From: WS-7 sp036505295
Lineage (GTDB): Bacteria; Eisenbacteria; RBG-16-71-46; SZUA-252
Length of the DNA: 30,806 nucleotides
NCBI GenBank assembly: GCA_036505295.1
Contig: DASXTQ010000066.1
Coordinates: 1-30,806 of the forward strand
Direction of reading: 5' to 3'
Shown one piece after another: positions 6,841 through 15,269 of this stretch. The stretch's first letter is position 1; each line of letters opens with the position of its first letter. The notes beneath the pieces are model-generated. The model worked only from the letters and a program-made list of their open reading frames with translations. It did not search any database and was not told the origin of the DNA. Position numbers and translations under genes: made by a program.

Positions 6841-8787
6841 ATGGATCGATCCCACGTGGCGCGCGCTACCTTGGCGGCCGGTGCGGCGGCGTACGCGGTG
6901 TCGGTCGCCGTAGCAAGCCAGCACCCCGGGCCCCGCGCATGGGCGCTCCACCTGCCGGGTTTCCTTCCACCTCCGGCGCGGTTCCTCGTGATGGCGCTCC
7001 TCTTCGGCGCCGCCCTCCTCCTCGTGATCGACCTCTTCCGCCGGGGCGCGTCGCGCCCTGAGGGGGCGCATCGTCGGGGCGCCCCAAGGGACCGCCCGGC
7101 GCGGCGGCGGACCCCCAGCACGGAGCCCTTCCGCCTGCCGCGGTGGAGCGGCTGGCTCCTGCTCTTGCCCTGGGCGTGGATTCTATGGGAGCTCCGGCTC
7201 AAGACCTTGTTCTTGGGGGACGGCACGATATGGCTCGGGGGAATCCAGTCCGGGCTGCCGAGTCCCTTCAGCGAGCCGCTCTCGGCGGCGACCTGGGAGG
7301 GATACGGTTTGATCCTGCGCACGCTCGGGATCCCAGTCGCGGCGCCGACCGTTGGCGCGCTGTCCATCCTCTCCGGCGTGGTCGCAGCCGCCATCCTATG
7401 GGGAATTGCTTCGGAGCTGACGCCTCGAACGGGATCCCGCGCGATCGCATTCGCGGTGCTCGCCACGCTGGGGATGGCCCAGCTCTACTTCGGGTACATC
7501 GAGAGCTACCCGCTGGCGAGCGTCGCGATCCTCGCCTACCTCTGGCTCGGGCTGCGCCGGGCGAGGGGTGCGGATCACCCTGTATGGCTCGCGACGGCGC
7601 TCGCGATCGCGATGACGCTTCACCTAGTAGCCGGCTTCCTCCTTCCTTCCTACGTCTATCTGGTGCTCCGGGAGAAACGCCCGCTCTTCCATCGCGGCAT
7701 GCTCGCGCTTCTCCCGCTCGCGGGAGCCGCCGCGATCCTCCTCCTCCTGGGGTTCAAGCCCTCGCAGTGGCTCGTGCCCCTCAATATCGTGGCCCGCGCC
7801 GTCCGGCCAGGACACGATATCGCGGTGTTCACCAAGCCATACACACCTCTCTCCCTCGGACACGCGTGGGATTTGTTGAACGAGGTCCTGCTGGTCCTCC
7901 CGGTTCCCGGGCTCCTGCTTCTCGCCGCCGCGGCGGGTCGCCGGACCGGCCGGGACGCGACCGCACCGCCGGGTCGCGGTCCCGATGCCGCCACGGTTTT
8001 CCTCGCAGCCGCCGCACTGCCGGGGCTCATCACCGCCATAGCGCTCGTCCTCCCCGTGCCTCCGGCCCAGGACTGGGACTTGACCTCGATCATGATCCTC
8101 CCGCTCGCCGTGGTCGGGGTGAAAGCTGGGTGCTCGATCCCCAAGGTCCCATTGCGAGGAATGCGCGGCGTGGCGCTCGTGCTCCTCGGGGCGGGCGCCA
8201 TGCTTTCCTTCGTGCTCGTGAACGCGGGCGAGACCTCGGGGGTACACCGATTTGAGACCCTCATCGGCCCGGGCGCCAAGATCACCGCCTACGGGCGGGC
8301 CTACGGGAACGAGCTCCTCGCCAGTTACTATGAGGATCGCAACGACTACTCTCGTGCGCTGGTCCATGCGGAACGGGCGCGGGACGCCGAGCCCACGAAC
8401 CCGCGCTACTGGGTCAAGACCGGCGCCGCGCTCTACAACCTGTATCGGTACGATGAGGCGATCCCCGTGCTCGAGGAGGGAATCCGGCGCGGGCCGAATC
8501 GAGACGATGCCTACTACGACCTCGGCAATTGTTTCACGCGGAAAGGCCGGTATGACGCCGCGGTCGCAAGCTATCGGGAGGCGATCCGGCTGGCGGGGCC
8601 GAGCGCCGATTACCTCAACAACCTCGGGGTCGCGCTCTACAGCGCGGGAGAAACGGACTCCGCCCGCCTGGTGTGGACCGAGGTGGTCCGCCGCTGGCCC
8701 GGATACGGACGATCCAAGCGGGCGCTCGTCCGCCACTTCGGGGGCTTGGGCTCCGACAGCGGCGGGGTCAGCTCGACGCGACGTTGA
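6841..8787 (+). CDS. Polytopic membrane protein with C-terminal TPR repeats
   Basis: The 648-residue product has about ten to twelve hydrophobic segments spread over residues 8-460. Clear ones lie near 46-66, 103-120, 170-192, 202-237, 247-276, 286-304, 344-365, 387-405, 414-430 and 440-460. An Arg/Pro-rich cytosolic stretch sits at 67-100. Residues 490-625 form three to four tetratricopeptide repeats, for example YDEAIPVLEEGIRR and YDAAVASYREAIRLAG. The motif FGYIESYPL around 217-225 and the loop FLGDGTIW near 124-131 recall large GT-C-like or oligosaccharide-handling membrane proteins, but no catalytic Asp pair can be identified and I do not name an enzyme. It is monocistronic, divergent from gdhA, and its 3' end overlaps the facing oxidoreductase by 20 bases. 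Confidence 0.75.
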   Translation: MDRSHVARATLAAGAAAYAVSVAVASQHPGPRAWALHLPGFLPPPARFLVMALLFGAALLLVIDLFRRGASRPEGAHRRGAPRDRPARRRTPSTEPFRLPRWSGWLLLLPWAWILWELRLKTLFLGDGTIWLGGIQSGLPSPFSEPLSAATWEGYGLILRTLGIPVAAPTVGALSILSGVVAAAILWGIASELTPRTGSRAIAFAVLATLGMAQLYFGYIESYPLASVAILAYLWLGLRRARGADHPVWLATALAIAMTLHLVAGFLLPSYVYLVLREKRPLFHRGMLALLPLAGAAAILLLLGFKPSQWLVPLNIVARAVRPGHDIAVFTKPYTPLSLGHAWDLLNEVLLVLPVPGLLLLAAAAGRRTGRDATAPPGRGPDAATVFLAAAALPGLITAIALVLPVPPAQDWDLTSIMILPLAVVGVKAGCSIPKVPLRGMRGVALVLLGAGAMLSFVLVNAGETSGVHRFETLIGPGAKITAYGRAYGNELLASYYEDRNDYSRALVHAERARDAEPTNPRYWVKTGAALYNLYRYDEAIPVLEEGIRRGPNRDDAYYDLGNCFTRKGRYDAAVASYREAIRLAGPSADYLNNLGVALYSAGETDSARLVWTEVVRRWPGYGRSKRALVRHFGGLGSDSGGVSSTRR

Positions 8788-10042
8788 GGCCGTGCTCCGC
8801 CGCGCCGATCAGCATGAATATGTCGGCGATTTGCCGGTGCCCGAGCGACAGGAGGAAGTTCGGATTGCGGCCGTAACTCTTCGAGCCCAGCAGGTAGAAA
8901 TCGGGCTCGGGACTTTTCATGCTCTCGGGCCCATGGGGGACCTGGCCCAGGCAGCCCTGCGCGGCGGCCGGCTCCTTCATCTGCGAGGCAAGAATCGCGG
9001 TGGCGAGCGCCATGGGAGCTTCCGAGGCGTAGCACAGGTGGATCTGAAGCTCCCGGAAGAGCGAAAGGTCGGGGCGATAGCCGACCAAGGCGAGCACCCG
9101 ATCCACTTCGATCCGCTGTTCCTGGTCCCGCAAACCCATGAGCGTGGCCTCGATGGCCCCCGATGCGAGGACGCGATATGAGGTCACGGTGGCCCCCGGA
9201 TGCCGACGGATCCACCCGGCTTCGCGCGCGATCCGGTTCGCGCTTAGGTCCAGCTCGCGTAACACGGGGAGGCTCTCGAGCTCCGCCTGGGGCACCGGAG
9301 CCAAAATGCCTTCGCCGCGATCGCGATGGACCCACTCCACGCGCGTTCGTGCAGCGCCGCCCCCCGCACGGACCAGAGCGTCGAGATCGACAATCGCGTT
9401 TGCCGCGGAGCGCCCGTCGCCGAGGAGCAGGATCCGCTTTCCGGCGTAGCGGGACCTTCCCTCGCCGGAGATCGCGGGAAGGCGCTGCTCGAGTCTCTCT
9501 CCGAGATCTTCCTCCCCGAACGCCGGCAGCCCGCCCGGCCCCGTCTTGTTCGCCGTGCCGTACACTCCGCTCGCGTCGATCACCACGTCCGCGCGGAAAA
9601 GCCGAGCGCCGCCCTTCGAAGCCATCACATGTAAAAGAAACGGGCTCAGGGCGCGCGCGTGATCCCCCGTCGCCGCGATCGATCGAGATTTCGTGGTCCC
9701 CTCACGCGCGATGGCGGCGACCCTGGCGCCCTCCTGCACGGCGCCGGCCAGCTCGGGAAGACGGGAGAGAGGAAGGATGTATCGTTCGCGGAGCTCTTCG
9801 GCGGTGAGCGTCTCATCATCGCCGGGGACCTTGAGACCCCCCGCGCGAAGCCGCTCGCGGCCCAGCCCGGTCGAGTTCATGTGGAACGGGGTGAACAAGG
9901 GAACGGGACCGTAGAGACGGAAGTGCTCTCCAACGGTCGCGGACTCAAAGACGGTGACTTCGTGGCCCGCGTGACGAGCGTGGAGCGCGGCTTCCAGGCC
10001 GATGGGACCCGCGCCTACAATCGCGATCTTTCGAGCCGTCAT
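8768..10042 (-). CDS. FAD-dependent pyridine nucleotide oxidoreductase-like protein
   Basis: The 424-residue protein begins with an FAD-type Rossmann motif (IAIVGAGPIGLEAALHA, residues 6-22). A second dinucleotide fold at about residue 205 (ILLLGDGRSAAN) has an unusual GDG in place of the usual GxG. This layout fits the flavin-containing monooxygenase/thioredoxin-reductase superfamily. No CxxC redox pair is seen, so a classic disulfide reductase is unlikely. The C terminus (FYLLGSKSYGRNPNFLLSLGHRQ) looks like a conserved substrate or FAD contact. The substrate is unknown. It starts three bases after the TPR-zincin stop and is the last gene of the coxIII cluster, converging with a 20-base overlap on the membrane protein gene. 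Confidence 0.75.
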   Translation of the reverse strand: MTARKIAIVGAGPIGLEAALHARHAGHEVTVFESATVGEHFRLYGPVPLFTPFHMNSTGLGRERLRAGGLKVPGDDETLTAEELRERYILPLSRLPELAGAVQEGARVAAIAREGTTKSRSIAATGDHARALSPFLLHVMASKGGARLFRADVVIDASGVYGTANKTGPGGLPAFGEEDLGERLEQRLPAISGEGRSRYAGKRILLLGDGRSAANAIVDLDALVRAGGGAARTRVEWVHRDRGEGILAPVPQAELESLPVLRELDLSANRIAREAGWIRRHPGATVTSYRVLASGAIEATLMGLRDQEQRIEVDRVLALVGYRPDLSLFRELQIHLCYASEAPMALATAILASQMKEPAAAQGCLGQVPHGPESMKSPEPDFYLLGSKSYGRNPNFLLSLGHRQIADIFMLIGAAEHGLNVASS

Positions 10043-10045
10043 GAT

Positions 10046-10759
10046 CTACCCCAGCCCGAGATGCTCCAGCTCCTCTTCATCGAACCCCAGGTAGTGTCCG
10101 TACTCGTGGAGGAGCGTGATCTTCATCTCCTTGGATACCTCTTGCCGGCTTCGTCCCGCCCGCTCCAGATTTTTCTGGAAGAGGAGCACCACATCGCCGT
10201 AGCCGCTTCCGCCCCTGAGCTTGTGCCCCACCGGGGTCCCCACGAATAGCCCCAGCACCTCAGGGTTGATTGCCGGCTCGTGCTCCGCGATCTCCCGCGG
10301 CGGCTTTGGCTCCACAAGCACCGGCACCTCGAGCACCGCCTCACGGATCACGCGAGGCAACGAGGCGAGCACCTTGTCGAGCATAACCTTGAAATCCTCG
10401 GCCGAAAGTCGTGTCGGCAGCGGAAAGTCATCGGGTGCGAGCCGGTGCGCCTCGGCGAAAAGACGGTCCGCCTCCTCGAAGCGGCCCAGGGTTTCGAGCA
10501 CCATTCCTTCCAGCTCGATGCGCTCGGGATCATCCTCCTCCGCCGCGGGAGGCGCTAGGGCGTGCACCGCCTTCACCGCTTCGTCGGTTCTCCAGAGGAG
10601 GTGGAGGCATTCGGCGCGACCCAGGAGGGCGCCCCAATGCTCGGGGTCCTGCCGGAGCAGATCCTCGAAGAGCTTGAGCGCGACCTCGTATTCCCCGTCT
10701 TCAAGAGCCGTGTCTGCTTCGACGGCCAGCGCCTCGAGGGGATCGGATTCCTGCGTCAC
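10046..10759 (-). CDS. TPR-Zincin_1 fusion metallopeptidase
   Basis: The 237-residue protein joins about three TPR-like helical pairs (residues 8-110, e.g. EYEVALKLFEDLLRQDPEHW and RFEEADRLFAEAHRLAP) to a compact zincin domain (117-237). The zincin part begins LSAEDFKVMLDKVLASLP and ends with LLHEYGHYLGFDEEELEHLG. There H218-E219-x-x-H222 is the zinc motif, and one of the following acidic residues (D227-E230) is the likely third ligand. This is the short minimal gluzincin family known as Zincin_1 (PF06262), normally about 100-130 residues without TPRs. No signal peptide is seen, so it should be cytoplasmic. The GTG start at 10759 lies one base after the lipoprotein stop; a longer frame exists but runs through that gene. 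The substrate is unknown; the TPR part suggests a protein partner. Confidence 0.8.
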   Translation of the reverse strand: MTQESDPLEALAVEADTALEDGEYEVALKLFEDLLRQDPEHWGALLGRAECLHLLWRTDEAVKAVHALAPPAAEEDDPERIELEGMVLETLGRFEEADRLFAEAHRLAPDDFPLPTRLSAEDFKVMLDKVLASLPRVIREAVLEVPVLVEPKPPREIAEHEPAINPEVLGLFVGTPVGHKLRGGSGYGDVVLLFQKNLERAGRSRQEVSKEMKITLLHEYGHYLGFDEEELEHLGLG

Positions 10760-10760
10760 A

Positions 10761-11198
10761 TCACTTGGCGGTTGTCGTGCGGTCGGCGCGCTCGAGGAGC
10801 TCTTGGATCTCTTTGATCGTGGGTTGGAGCTGCTGGTTCTGCGCGCGCAACAGCTCACTGTCCCCGGATTGGGCGTACCGATCCATGGCCGTGATGCATT
10901 GCCGCGCCGTGGCAATGCTGATCGCAAGGTGCTCCCGATCGAGGATGTTCATCGCGGAGGACTGCTTCTCGGCTGTGTCGAGCACGGTGTTCAGCTCACG
11001 GTCGAGCCCGGGAACGCGGTCGGCGGAACCCTCCTCGACGGCCCCATCGAGGCGCGCGCTCACGTCCTCGATGCTCTCCTTGAGCGCGGCGAATGAAACA
11101 CGCGCGGCCTTCGTGTCCCCTGCCCATTGGCAGGACGAAGCGGCGAGGACCGCAAGGAGCGCCGCGATGAGCCAAGCGGTGGGCATGGGGCGCCGCAT
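10761..11198 (-). CDS. Small putative lipoprotein, helical
   Basis: The 145-residue product starts MRRPMPTAWLIAALLAVLAASSC. A short basic n-region, a hydrophobic core and Cys23 in the setting AASSC make a weak but plausible lipobox for signal peptidase II. The mature part is predicted mostly helical, acidic then mixed, with heptad-like stretches (SFAALKESIEDVSARL, QLQPTIKEIQELLERA) suggesting a coiled-coil bundle. I recognise no family. A second in-frame ATG four codons later is an alternative start. It lies two bases after coxIII and one base before the TPR-zincin, so all three are probably one transcript. It could be an accessory envelope factor for oxidase or pump biogenesis, but this is guesswork from position. 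Confidence 0.65.
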   Translation of the reverse strand: MRRPMPTAWLIAALLAVLAASSCQWAGDTKAARVSFAALKESIEDVSARLDGAVEEGSADRVPGLDRELNTVLDTAEKQSSAMNILDREHLAISIATARQCITAMDRYAQSGDSELLRAQNQQLQPTIKEIQELLERADRTTTAK

Positions 11199-11200
11199 TG

Positions 11201-11977
11201 CTAGAGGATGTAGACGATGGTGAACACGAACAGCCAGACCACGTCCACGAAGTGCCAGTACCAGGATGCGGCCCGGAACGGGAAGTGCTGCTGCGGCGTG
11301 ATCCGGCCGCGAAGCACCGCTCCGTACACCACGTTGAGGAAGATCAGCCCCATCAGGACGTGAAGCCCGTGGAAGCCGGTCAGCATGAAGAAGGTGGTTC
11401 CGAAGATGCCGCTCTTGATGTTGAACGCCGATCCGTTCAGGAATCCGTATTCGTAGGCCTGGCCGCATAGGAAGATCGCGCCCAGGGAGATCGTCATGAG
11501 GATCGAGGCGATCACCCCGTCGCGGCGGTCTCGCTCGAGCGCGGAGTGCCCCAGGTGAAGCGTCACGCTGCTGAACAGAAGGATGAACGTGTTGACGGCC
11601 GGAACCAGGATTTCGAAATGGGGCATTCCCGCTGGGGGCCACACCGGCGCGTGGTACCGCGCGTAAATGAGCGCCGCGAAGAAGGACGCAAAGATCGCGG
11701 CCTCCGAGCCGATGAAGAGGGCCATCGCCGTCGTGAAACGCTTCTCCGCGTCCACGGCGTCCCTGCCGAAGAAGCGGTCGCGGAGAAGCTCAGCCCACCA
11801 CCGGGAGGCCCCGTAGATCATAACCGCGAGGCCCACCAGCAGGACGCCGAGTCCCTGCTTCCACCCATGAGCCAAGGAAACAAGCCCGACGGGAATGAGC
11901 CCGGCGCCGAACGCCGTGATGATCGGCCATCGGCTGGGTACCGGTTCGTGACTGTGCGTATGCGCTGCCGCTTCCAT
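11201..11977 (-). CDS. ctaE: Cytochrome c oxidase subunit III
   Basis: The 258-residue membrane protein has about seven hydrophobic helices and the family landmarks. These are GSEAAIFASFF with the conserved membrane glutamate in helix 3, NTFILLFSSVTLHLGHSAL, FFMLTGFHGLHVLMG, and the ending ASWYWHFVDVVWLFVFTIVYIL-type helix. It is a subunit of a heme-copper (aa3/caa3-type) oxidase in the cytoplasmic membrane. I start at ATG 11977, where GAGG lies seven bases upstream and the polar N terminus with HTHSHE begins, rather than at the upstream in-frame ATGs. It follows the RND gene after 121 bases that hold no other gene. Subunits I, II and IV are absent from the window, which is unusual, so this is either a second copy or a split locus. 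Confidence 0.9.
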   Translation of the reverse strand: MEAAAHTHSHEPVPSRWPIITAFGAGLIPVGLVSLAHGWKQGLGVLLVGLAVMIYGASRWWAELLRDRFFGRDAVDAEKRFTTAMALFIGSEAAIFASFFAALIYARYHAPVWPPAGMPHFEILVPAVNTFILLFSSVTLHLGHSALERDRRDGVIASILMTISLGAIFLCGQAYEYGFLNGSAFNIKSGIFGTTFFMLTGFHGLHVLMGLIFLNVVYGAVLRGRITPQQHFPFRAASWYWHFVDVVWLFVFTIVYIL

Positions 11978-12098
11978 CGGGTGCCCTCGAAGAACGTCCT
12001 GACGTTTGAAGCGCACCATGTTGCCCCGACACGCGCGCACTGGCAAGGACTTTCCTCGCCGCGCCGCGCGGACGCATCAGGATTCTAAAGCGGTTCCT

Positions 12099-15000
12099 TC
12101 ACTTCGATATTTGCGCGGCGACGAGAGTCTCTTCGGCCTTCGTGGGGCCCTGCTCCCGGGCGGGAGCGGCGGCGACATCCTTGGCCCCTTCACCCTCGAT
12201 CTTGGTAAACCTTGCGAGGATGGTGTACACCGATGGGACAAGCAGAAGCGTGAGGAAGGTCGAGAAGACAAGCCCCCCGACAACGGCGATCCCCAGGGGC
12301 CGCCGTGATTCCGCGCCCGCCCCGAAGCCGATCGCGATCGGCAGGATCCCGAACACCGTGGCGAAGGAGGTCATGAGGATCGGCCGAAGCCGGATCTTCG
12401 CGGCTTCCACGACGGCCTCCGTGACCTCGCGTCCCCTGGCGCGGAGCTGGTTCGCGTACTCCACGATCAGGATCGAGTTCTTGGTCACGAGCCCGATGAG
12501 CATGATGAGCCCGATCTGCGAGAAGATATTCATGCTCTGCTGGAAGACGAAGAGCGAGATCAGCGCCCCGACCACCGCCAGGGGCACCGACAGGAGAATC
12601 GTGAGCGGGTGGATGAAGCTCTCGAATTGGGCCGCGAGCACGAGATAGATGAACACGACGGCCAGGAGGAACAGGAAGTAGAGGCTGTTGCTCGATTCGC
12701 GGAACTCTTTCGATTGCCCGGCCAGCTCGTGCCGGACGGTCGGCGGCAGCTCTTCCCGGGCGATCTTGTCCAGCCCATCCAGAGCCTGGCCCAGGGAGAC
12801 GACAGGGATCAGGTTCGCGCTGATCGTCGCCGAGCGGACGCGGTTGTAGTGTTTGAGCTCCTTCGGAGCGACGGTCTCCCTCACCTTCACCACGTTCGCG
12901 AGCTGGACCAGCCCCTCCTTGCCCTTCACGTAGATTTCCTCGATCACGTCCGGCGTGGCGCGGCCGGCGGCAGGAACCTGCGCGATCACGTGGTACTGCT
13001 TGGACCCGCGCTTGAAATCGGTGACCTCGCGGCCGCCCAGCAACGTCTCGAGCGTTGTTCCGATCTCGGTCACGGAGACGCCCAGAGACGCGGCTCGATC
13101 GCGGTCGATCAGGATCTCCAGCTGCGGCTTGTTGAGCTTCAGGTCCGTGTCCAGGTTGATCAGATACGGGAATACGTTCGGCTTCTTCCCGATCGTGAGC
13201 TCCGTGGCGGCCTTTCCCATCATCGTCGCGGTCGCCTTCTGCAGATCCTCGTAGCTGTCGGCTTCGAGAACGTACTCGACCGGGGACGACGAGAAGCCTC
13301 CGCCCAGGCTCGGAGGATTGATCACGAACGCCAGGACACCCGGAATGGAAAACAGCTGTGGGAAGAGCTCCTGCACGATCTGCTGTTGCGACTTGTGTCG
13401 CTCATGCCGAGGCTTCAGGTTCACGAAAATGAAACCGTTCGTCACCTGGCCGGGTCCGCCGAATCCCAATCCCGTGGCGGTGAAGAGCCCGCGCCGCTCG
13501 GGAAGCCGGAGCAGGATCGACTCGATCTGGCGCATATATCGATCCGTGTAGGCGAGCGTCGAACCCTCGGGCGCAAGCACGATTCCGAACGCGATCCCGC
13601 GGTCCTCGGTCGGAACCAGCTCGCGCCTCATGAAAAAGAAGGCGGCCCCGGCGATCACGATGAGGAGCAGCGCAACCCCGATCACCCGTCCGCGACGGCG
13701 CAACGCGGCACGAAGCGTGCGATCGTAGAACCGGTTCAGCCAATCGAAAAAGGCGTCGAACGTCCGCGACGCCCACGTATCGGATCCTCCGTGGAGTGGC
13801 TTGAGCATCCGTGACGTGAGCATCGGCGTGAGCGAGAGCGCGACGAATCCAGAAAGGAGCACGGCGACCGCCAGCGTGATTCCGAACTCGTTGAAGAGGC
13901 GCCCGACCGTCCCCTGGAGAAAGGCAACCGGGACGAAAACCGCCACGAGCGAGATCGTCGTCGCCATGATCGCGAACCCAATCTCGTGCGATCCGTCGAG
14001 CGCCGCCTGCCGGCGGGTCTTGCCCATCTCCAGATGGCGATACACGTTCTCCAGCATGACGATCGCATCGTCCACAACGAGCCCGATCGCCAAGACCAAC
14101 GCGAGAAGCGTCAGGATATTGATGGTGAACCCGAGGAAGTAGGCCACCGCCAGGGCGCCGATGATCGAGATCGGGATGGCGACGGCGGGTATGAACGTGG
14201 CCCGGAAGCTCTTGAGGAAAACGATGATCACGAGCACCACGAGGCACATCGCGATGAGGATCGTGTGCGAGACCTCGTTGATCGAATCCTGGATGAAGGT
14301 GGACGAATCGTACGCGACGTCGAGGACCTCTCCGGGCGGGATTATCTGCCTCAGCTCGGGCAGGATCTTTCGGACCCCGTCCGCTACGTCCAGCGTGCTC
14401 GCCTTGGATTGCTTGATGATCCCGAGCCCGACCGCCTGTTTCCCGTTCCAGCGGACCGCGGTGCGCTCGTCCTCGGGCCCCACTTCGACTTTGGCCACGT
14501 CGCCCAGACGCACGAAGTCGTTCCCCGACTGGGCGACGATCAGCGACGCAAACTCTTCGGGTTTGGTCAGCTCCCCCCGCGTTCGAACGGCGAACTCCCG
14601 CCCCTGCCCCTCGACCCGGCCTCCCGGGATTTCGGCGTTTTCTTCCCGGATGGCGCGTTCCACGTCCTGCGTGGTGATTCCCCGACTCGCCATCCGCAAA
14701 GGATCGAGCCACACGCGCATCGCGTAGCGCCGTCCGCCACCGATGAAGATCGATCCGACTCCCGGAACATGCTGGAGACGATCCTTCAAGACCAGCTCGG
14801 CGGTCTCGGTCAGCTCGAGGCCGTTGTGGGTCGTGCTCGAGAGCGCGAGCCAGACGATCGGCTGGGCGTTCACGTCGACCTTGGCGACGATCGGGTCGTC
14901 CGCTTCGCTCGGCAGGCTTCCGCGCACGCGGGCGACCTTGTCGCGCACGTCGTTCGCCGCCTGTTCCACGTTCCGGCTCAGCTCGAATTCGATGGTGATG

Positions 15001-15269
15001 TTGGAGCCCTGCTCCAGGCTCGAGGATTGGATCGTCTTCACGCCTTCGAGCGTGGCGAGCTGCTCTTCCAGCACGTCGGTGATCTCGGTCTCGACGACGT
15101 TCGGGCTCGCGCCGCGATAAAACGTCGTGATCGAGACCACCGGCGGGTCGATGTCCGGGTACTCGCGGACGGGAAGGCGCGTGAACGAAATCACCCCGAA
15201 CAGGATGATCGTGAGGCTCATCACCGTCGCGAAGACGGGACGTTGTATGGAGACTTCGCTGAGCTTCAT
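12099..15269 (-). CDS. RND (HAE-1) multidrug efflux transporter
   Basis: The 1056-residue protein is a full-length AcrB/MexB-class proton-driven exporter. TM1 follows MKLSEVSIQRPVFATVMSL. The proton-relay pair D400-D401 sits in GLVVDDAIVMLENVY (AcrB D407/D408), and K930 in GLVTKNSILIVEYAN matches AcrB K940. Two periplasmic porter/docking regions lie at about 30-335 and 550-865. It would export amphiphilic compounds across the inner membrane into a periplasmic adaptor and TolC-type duct. The start overlaps the adaptor stop by four bases (ATGA), so the two are translationally coupled. The substrate cannot be deduced. The long open frame on the opposite strand is a codon-bias shadow. Confidence 0.95.
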   Translation of the reverse strand: MKLSEVSIQRPVFATVMSLTIILFGVISFTRLPVREYPDIDPPVVSITTFYRGASPNVVETEITDVLEEQLATLEGVKTIQSSSLEQGSNITIEFELSRNVEQAANDVRDKVARVRGSLPSEADDPIVAKVDVNAQPIVWLALSSTTHNGLELTETAELVLKDRLQHVPGVGSIFIGGGRRYAMRVWLDPLRMASRGITTQDVERAIREENAEIPGGRVEGQGREFAVRTRGELTKPEEFASLIVAQSGNDFVRLGDVAKVEVGPEDERTAVRWNGKQAVGLGIIKQSKASTLDVADGVRKILPELRQIIPPGEVLDVAYDSSTFIQDSINEVSHTILIAMCLVVLVIIVFLKSFRATFIPAVAIPISIIGALAVAYFLGFTINILTLLALVLAIGLVVDDAIVMLENVYRHLEMGKTRRQAALDGSHEIGFAIMATTISLVAVFVPVAFLQGTVGRLFNEFGITLAVAVLLSGFVALSLTPMLTSRMLKPLHGGSDTWASRTFDAFFDWLNRFYDRTLRAALRRRGRVIGVALLLIVIAGAAFFFMRRELVPTEDRGIAFGIVLAPEGSTLAYTDRYMRQIESILLRLPERRGLFTATGLGFGGPGQVTNGFIFVNLKPRHERHKSQQQIVQELFPQLFSIPGVLAFVINPPSLGGGFSSSPVEYVLEADSYEDLQKATATMMGKAATELTIGKKPNVFPYLINLDTDLKLNKPQLEILIDRDRAASLGVSVTEIGTTLETLLGGREVTDFKRGSKQYHVIAQVPAAGRATPDVIEEIYVKGKEGLVQLANVVKVRETVAPKELKHYNRVRSATISANLIPVVSLGQALDGLDKIAREELPPTVRHELAGQSKEFRESSNSLYFLFLLAVVFIYLVLAAQFESFIHPLTILLSVPLAVVGALISLFVFQQSMNIFSQIGLIMLIGLVTKNSILIVEYANQLRARGREVTEAVVEAAKIRLRPILMTSFATVFGILPIAIGFGAGAESRRPLGIAVVGGLVFSTFLTLLLVPSVYTILARFTKIEGEGAKDVAAAPAREQGPTKAEETLVAAQISK

